From Actinomycetota bacterium (GTDB taxonomy: Bacteria; Actinomycetota; Actinomycetes; Mycobacteriales; Mycobacteriaceae), in contig SYAA01000201.1 of NCBI GenBank assembly GCA_005789055.1, positions 1-5,670 of the forward strand: DNA of 5,670 nt. Reading direction: 5' to 3'. The position numbers and the translations under genes are program-made. Every line of letters begins with the position of its first letter. The stretch's first letter is position 1. The notes beneath the pieces were generated by a model. The model was not told where the DNA came from. It saw only the letters and a list, made by a program, of their open reading frames with translations, and searched no databases. Below, one piece after another: positions 4,717-5,670 of this stretch.

Positions 4717-5670
4717 GTGGCCCGATCGCGCAAGGATGACGCCTGTCCAGGCGCCCTGCACCTTCATCAGGCCGCCGACGGCGCGCTGGCCCGGGTTCGT
4801 CTGCCGGGCGGGATGATCACCGCCGCTCAACTGGAGGCACTCGCCGAGGTCGCCGAGCGATCTGCCGCCGGGATTCTCGAACTCACCGCCCGAGGCAATC
4901 TTCAGGTGCGCGGAATCACCGATACCGCGGCCGTGGCCGGTGCGGTGGCTGCGGCCGGGCTACTGCCGTCGCCGACCCACGAACGGGTGCGCAATATCGT
5001 CGCCTCACCGCTCTCGGGCCGACTCGGTGGCGTCACTGACGTGCGCCCGTGGGTCAAAGATCTGGATCACGCGATCCAGAGCGCACCCGATCTGGCCCGG
5101 CTTCCGGGGAGATTCTGGTTCAGCATCGACGACGGCAGCGCGGACGTATCCGGTCTGGCGGCCGACGTCGGCGTCCACACCATCAACAGCGAGACCGTTG
5201 CCCTGCTGCTGGCCGGTCGCGACACCGGTATCCGGCTGACGCCGCACGACGCGGTTCCCGCCCTGATCACCATCGCGAGTCGCTTCGCCGAGACGCGCGG
5301 GAAAGCCTGGCGAATCAGTGAGTTAGCCGAACCCGGATCCCTACTAAACGGGTTCACGTCGTCGGACCCTGCGGGCGACGTCTTCGCGCCGGTCATCCGG
5401 CCGCCGGTCGGGTGGATCGAGCAGGACGATGGACACGCAGCGCTGGGGGCGGCCGTCCCCCTGGGAGTGTTGTCGGTGCGCCAGGCACAGTTCGTCGCCG
5501 CCATCAACGCACCGGTGGTGATCACCCCCTGGCGCTCACTGCTGGTGTGCGATCTGGCCGAGGGCGTGGCCGACACCTCGCTGCGGGTGCTGGCACCACT
5601 GGGCCTGGTGTTCGATGAGACCTCACGCTGGCTTGAGGTGAGCGCCTGCGTGGGGAGTCCGGGATGCGAG
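4717..5670 (+). CDS. cobG: Precorrin-3B synthase CobG, 3' truncated by the window
   Basis: The GTG at 4717 opens a frame of 318 codons that runs off the right edge. CobG is a siroheme/[4Fe-4S] enzyme of the nitrite/sulfite reductase superfamily that uses O2 to turn precorrin-3A into precorrin-3B, the lactone needed for ring contraction in aerobic B12 synthesis. The N-terminal half shows ACPGALHLHQAADGALARVR (9-28) and LPGGMI (29-34), then ELTARGNLQVRGI (55-67), the superfamily's T-x-R-x3-Q cofactor-binding pattern, and RNIVASPLSG (92-101). The second, duplicated half shows VPLGVLSVRQAQFVAA (247-262) and ITPWRSLLV (269-277). The last residues are SACVGSPGCE, where Cys311 and Cys317 form the C-x5-C pair of the [4Fe-4S] site; the second pair (C-x3-C) should lie past the edge. 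Family length is about 360-370, so roughly 50 residues are missing. No in-frame start lies between 4681 and 4717 and there is no Shine-Dalgarno; a TACCGT box 6 nt upstream suggests leaderless mRNA. Confidence 0.93.
   Translation, partial: MARSRKDDACPGALHLHQAADGALARVRLPGGMITAAQLEALAEVAERSAAGILELTARGNLQVRGITDTAAVAGAVAAAGLLPSPTHERVRNIVASPLSGRLGGVTDVRPWVKDLDHAIQSAPDLARLPGRFWFSIDDGSADVSGLAADVGVHTINSETVALLLAGRDTGIRLTPHDAVPALITIASRFAETRGKAWRISELAEPGSLLNGFTSSDPAGDVFAPVIRPPVGWIEQDDGHAALGAAVPLGVLSVRQAQFVAAINAPVVITPWRSLLVCDLAEGVADTSLRVLAPLGLVFDETSRWLEVSACVGSPGCE

Noticed and set aside
4681..4830. Extension of the cobN frame upstream to the ATG at 4830 (50 extra residues)
   Set aside because: It would run antisense over the first 38 codons of cobG, the extra peptide is not CobN-like, and the conserved N-terminus begins at the GTG at 4680.
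1..5670. CRISPR array, insertion sequence, tRNA or rRNA
   Set aside because: I saw no repeat-spacer series, transposase frame with terminal repeats, or RNA gene sequence; the coding genes fill almost the entire window.

Overview
The window looks like chromosomal DNA from a Mycobacterium/Mycolicibacterium-type actinobacterium. It is GC-rich, and GTG serves as the start codon for two genes. It holds a close homologue of the M. tuberculosis Rv2061c-cobN(Rv2062c)-cobG(Rv2064) neighbourhood, plus a DUF222/13E12-type HNH gene start with a textbook mycobacterial LexA (SOS) box. These assignments rest on reading the sequence and remembered family features; no database search was run.

Layout, left to right: (1) 1-124, minus strand, N-terminus of a 13E12/DUF222-HNH family protein running off the left edge, with a perfect SOS palindrome covering its start codon. 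(2) 125-214, a gene-free gap with several short palindromes. (3) 215-601, minus, a small single-domain cupin protein. (4) 640-1020, minus, a split-barrel PPOX/F420-type protein of the Rv2061 family. (5) 1030-4680, minus, cobN, the large subunit of the aerobic-pathway cobaltochelatase, carrying an unusual four-cysteine insertion. (6) 4681-4716, a 36-bp divergent intergenic region. (7) 4717-5670, plus, cobG (precorrin-3B synthase), cut by the right edge just after the first Cys pair of its [4Fe-4S] site.

Functionally, cobG and cobN mark the aerobic (oxygen-dependent) cobalamin route. CobG prepares precorrin-3A for ring contraction, and CobN later inserts cobalt into hydrogenobyrinic acid a,c-diamide together with CobS/CobT-type partners that are not in this window. 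cobN and the Rv2061-like gene are 9 bp apart and probably co-transcribed; the cupin gene follows after 38 bp and may be in the same unit or have its own promoter. The HNH gene is a separate, probably DNA-damage-inducible unit.

The most interesting signals are the SOS box centred on the HNH gene start, the compact cobN/cobG divergon with two interlocked candidate leaderless promoters, the C-x5-C-x2-C-x5-C insertion in CobN, and the repeated pattern of TANNNT boxes 6-7 nt upstream of start codons. I see no clearly new multi-gene system here.
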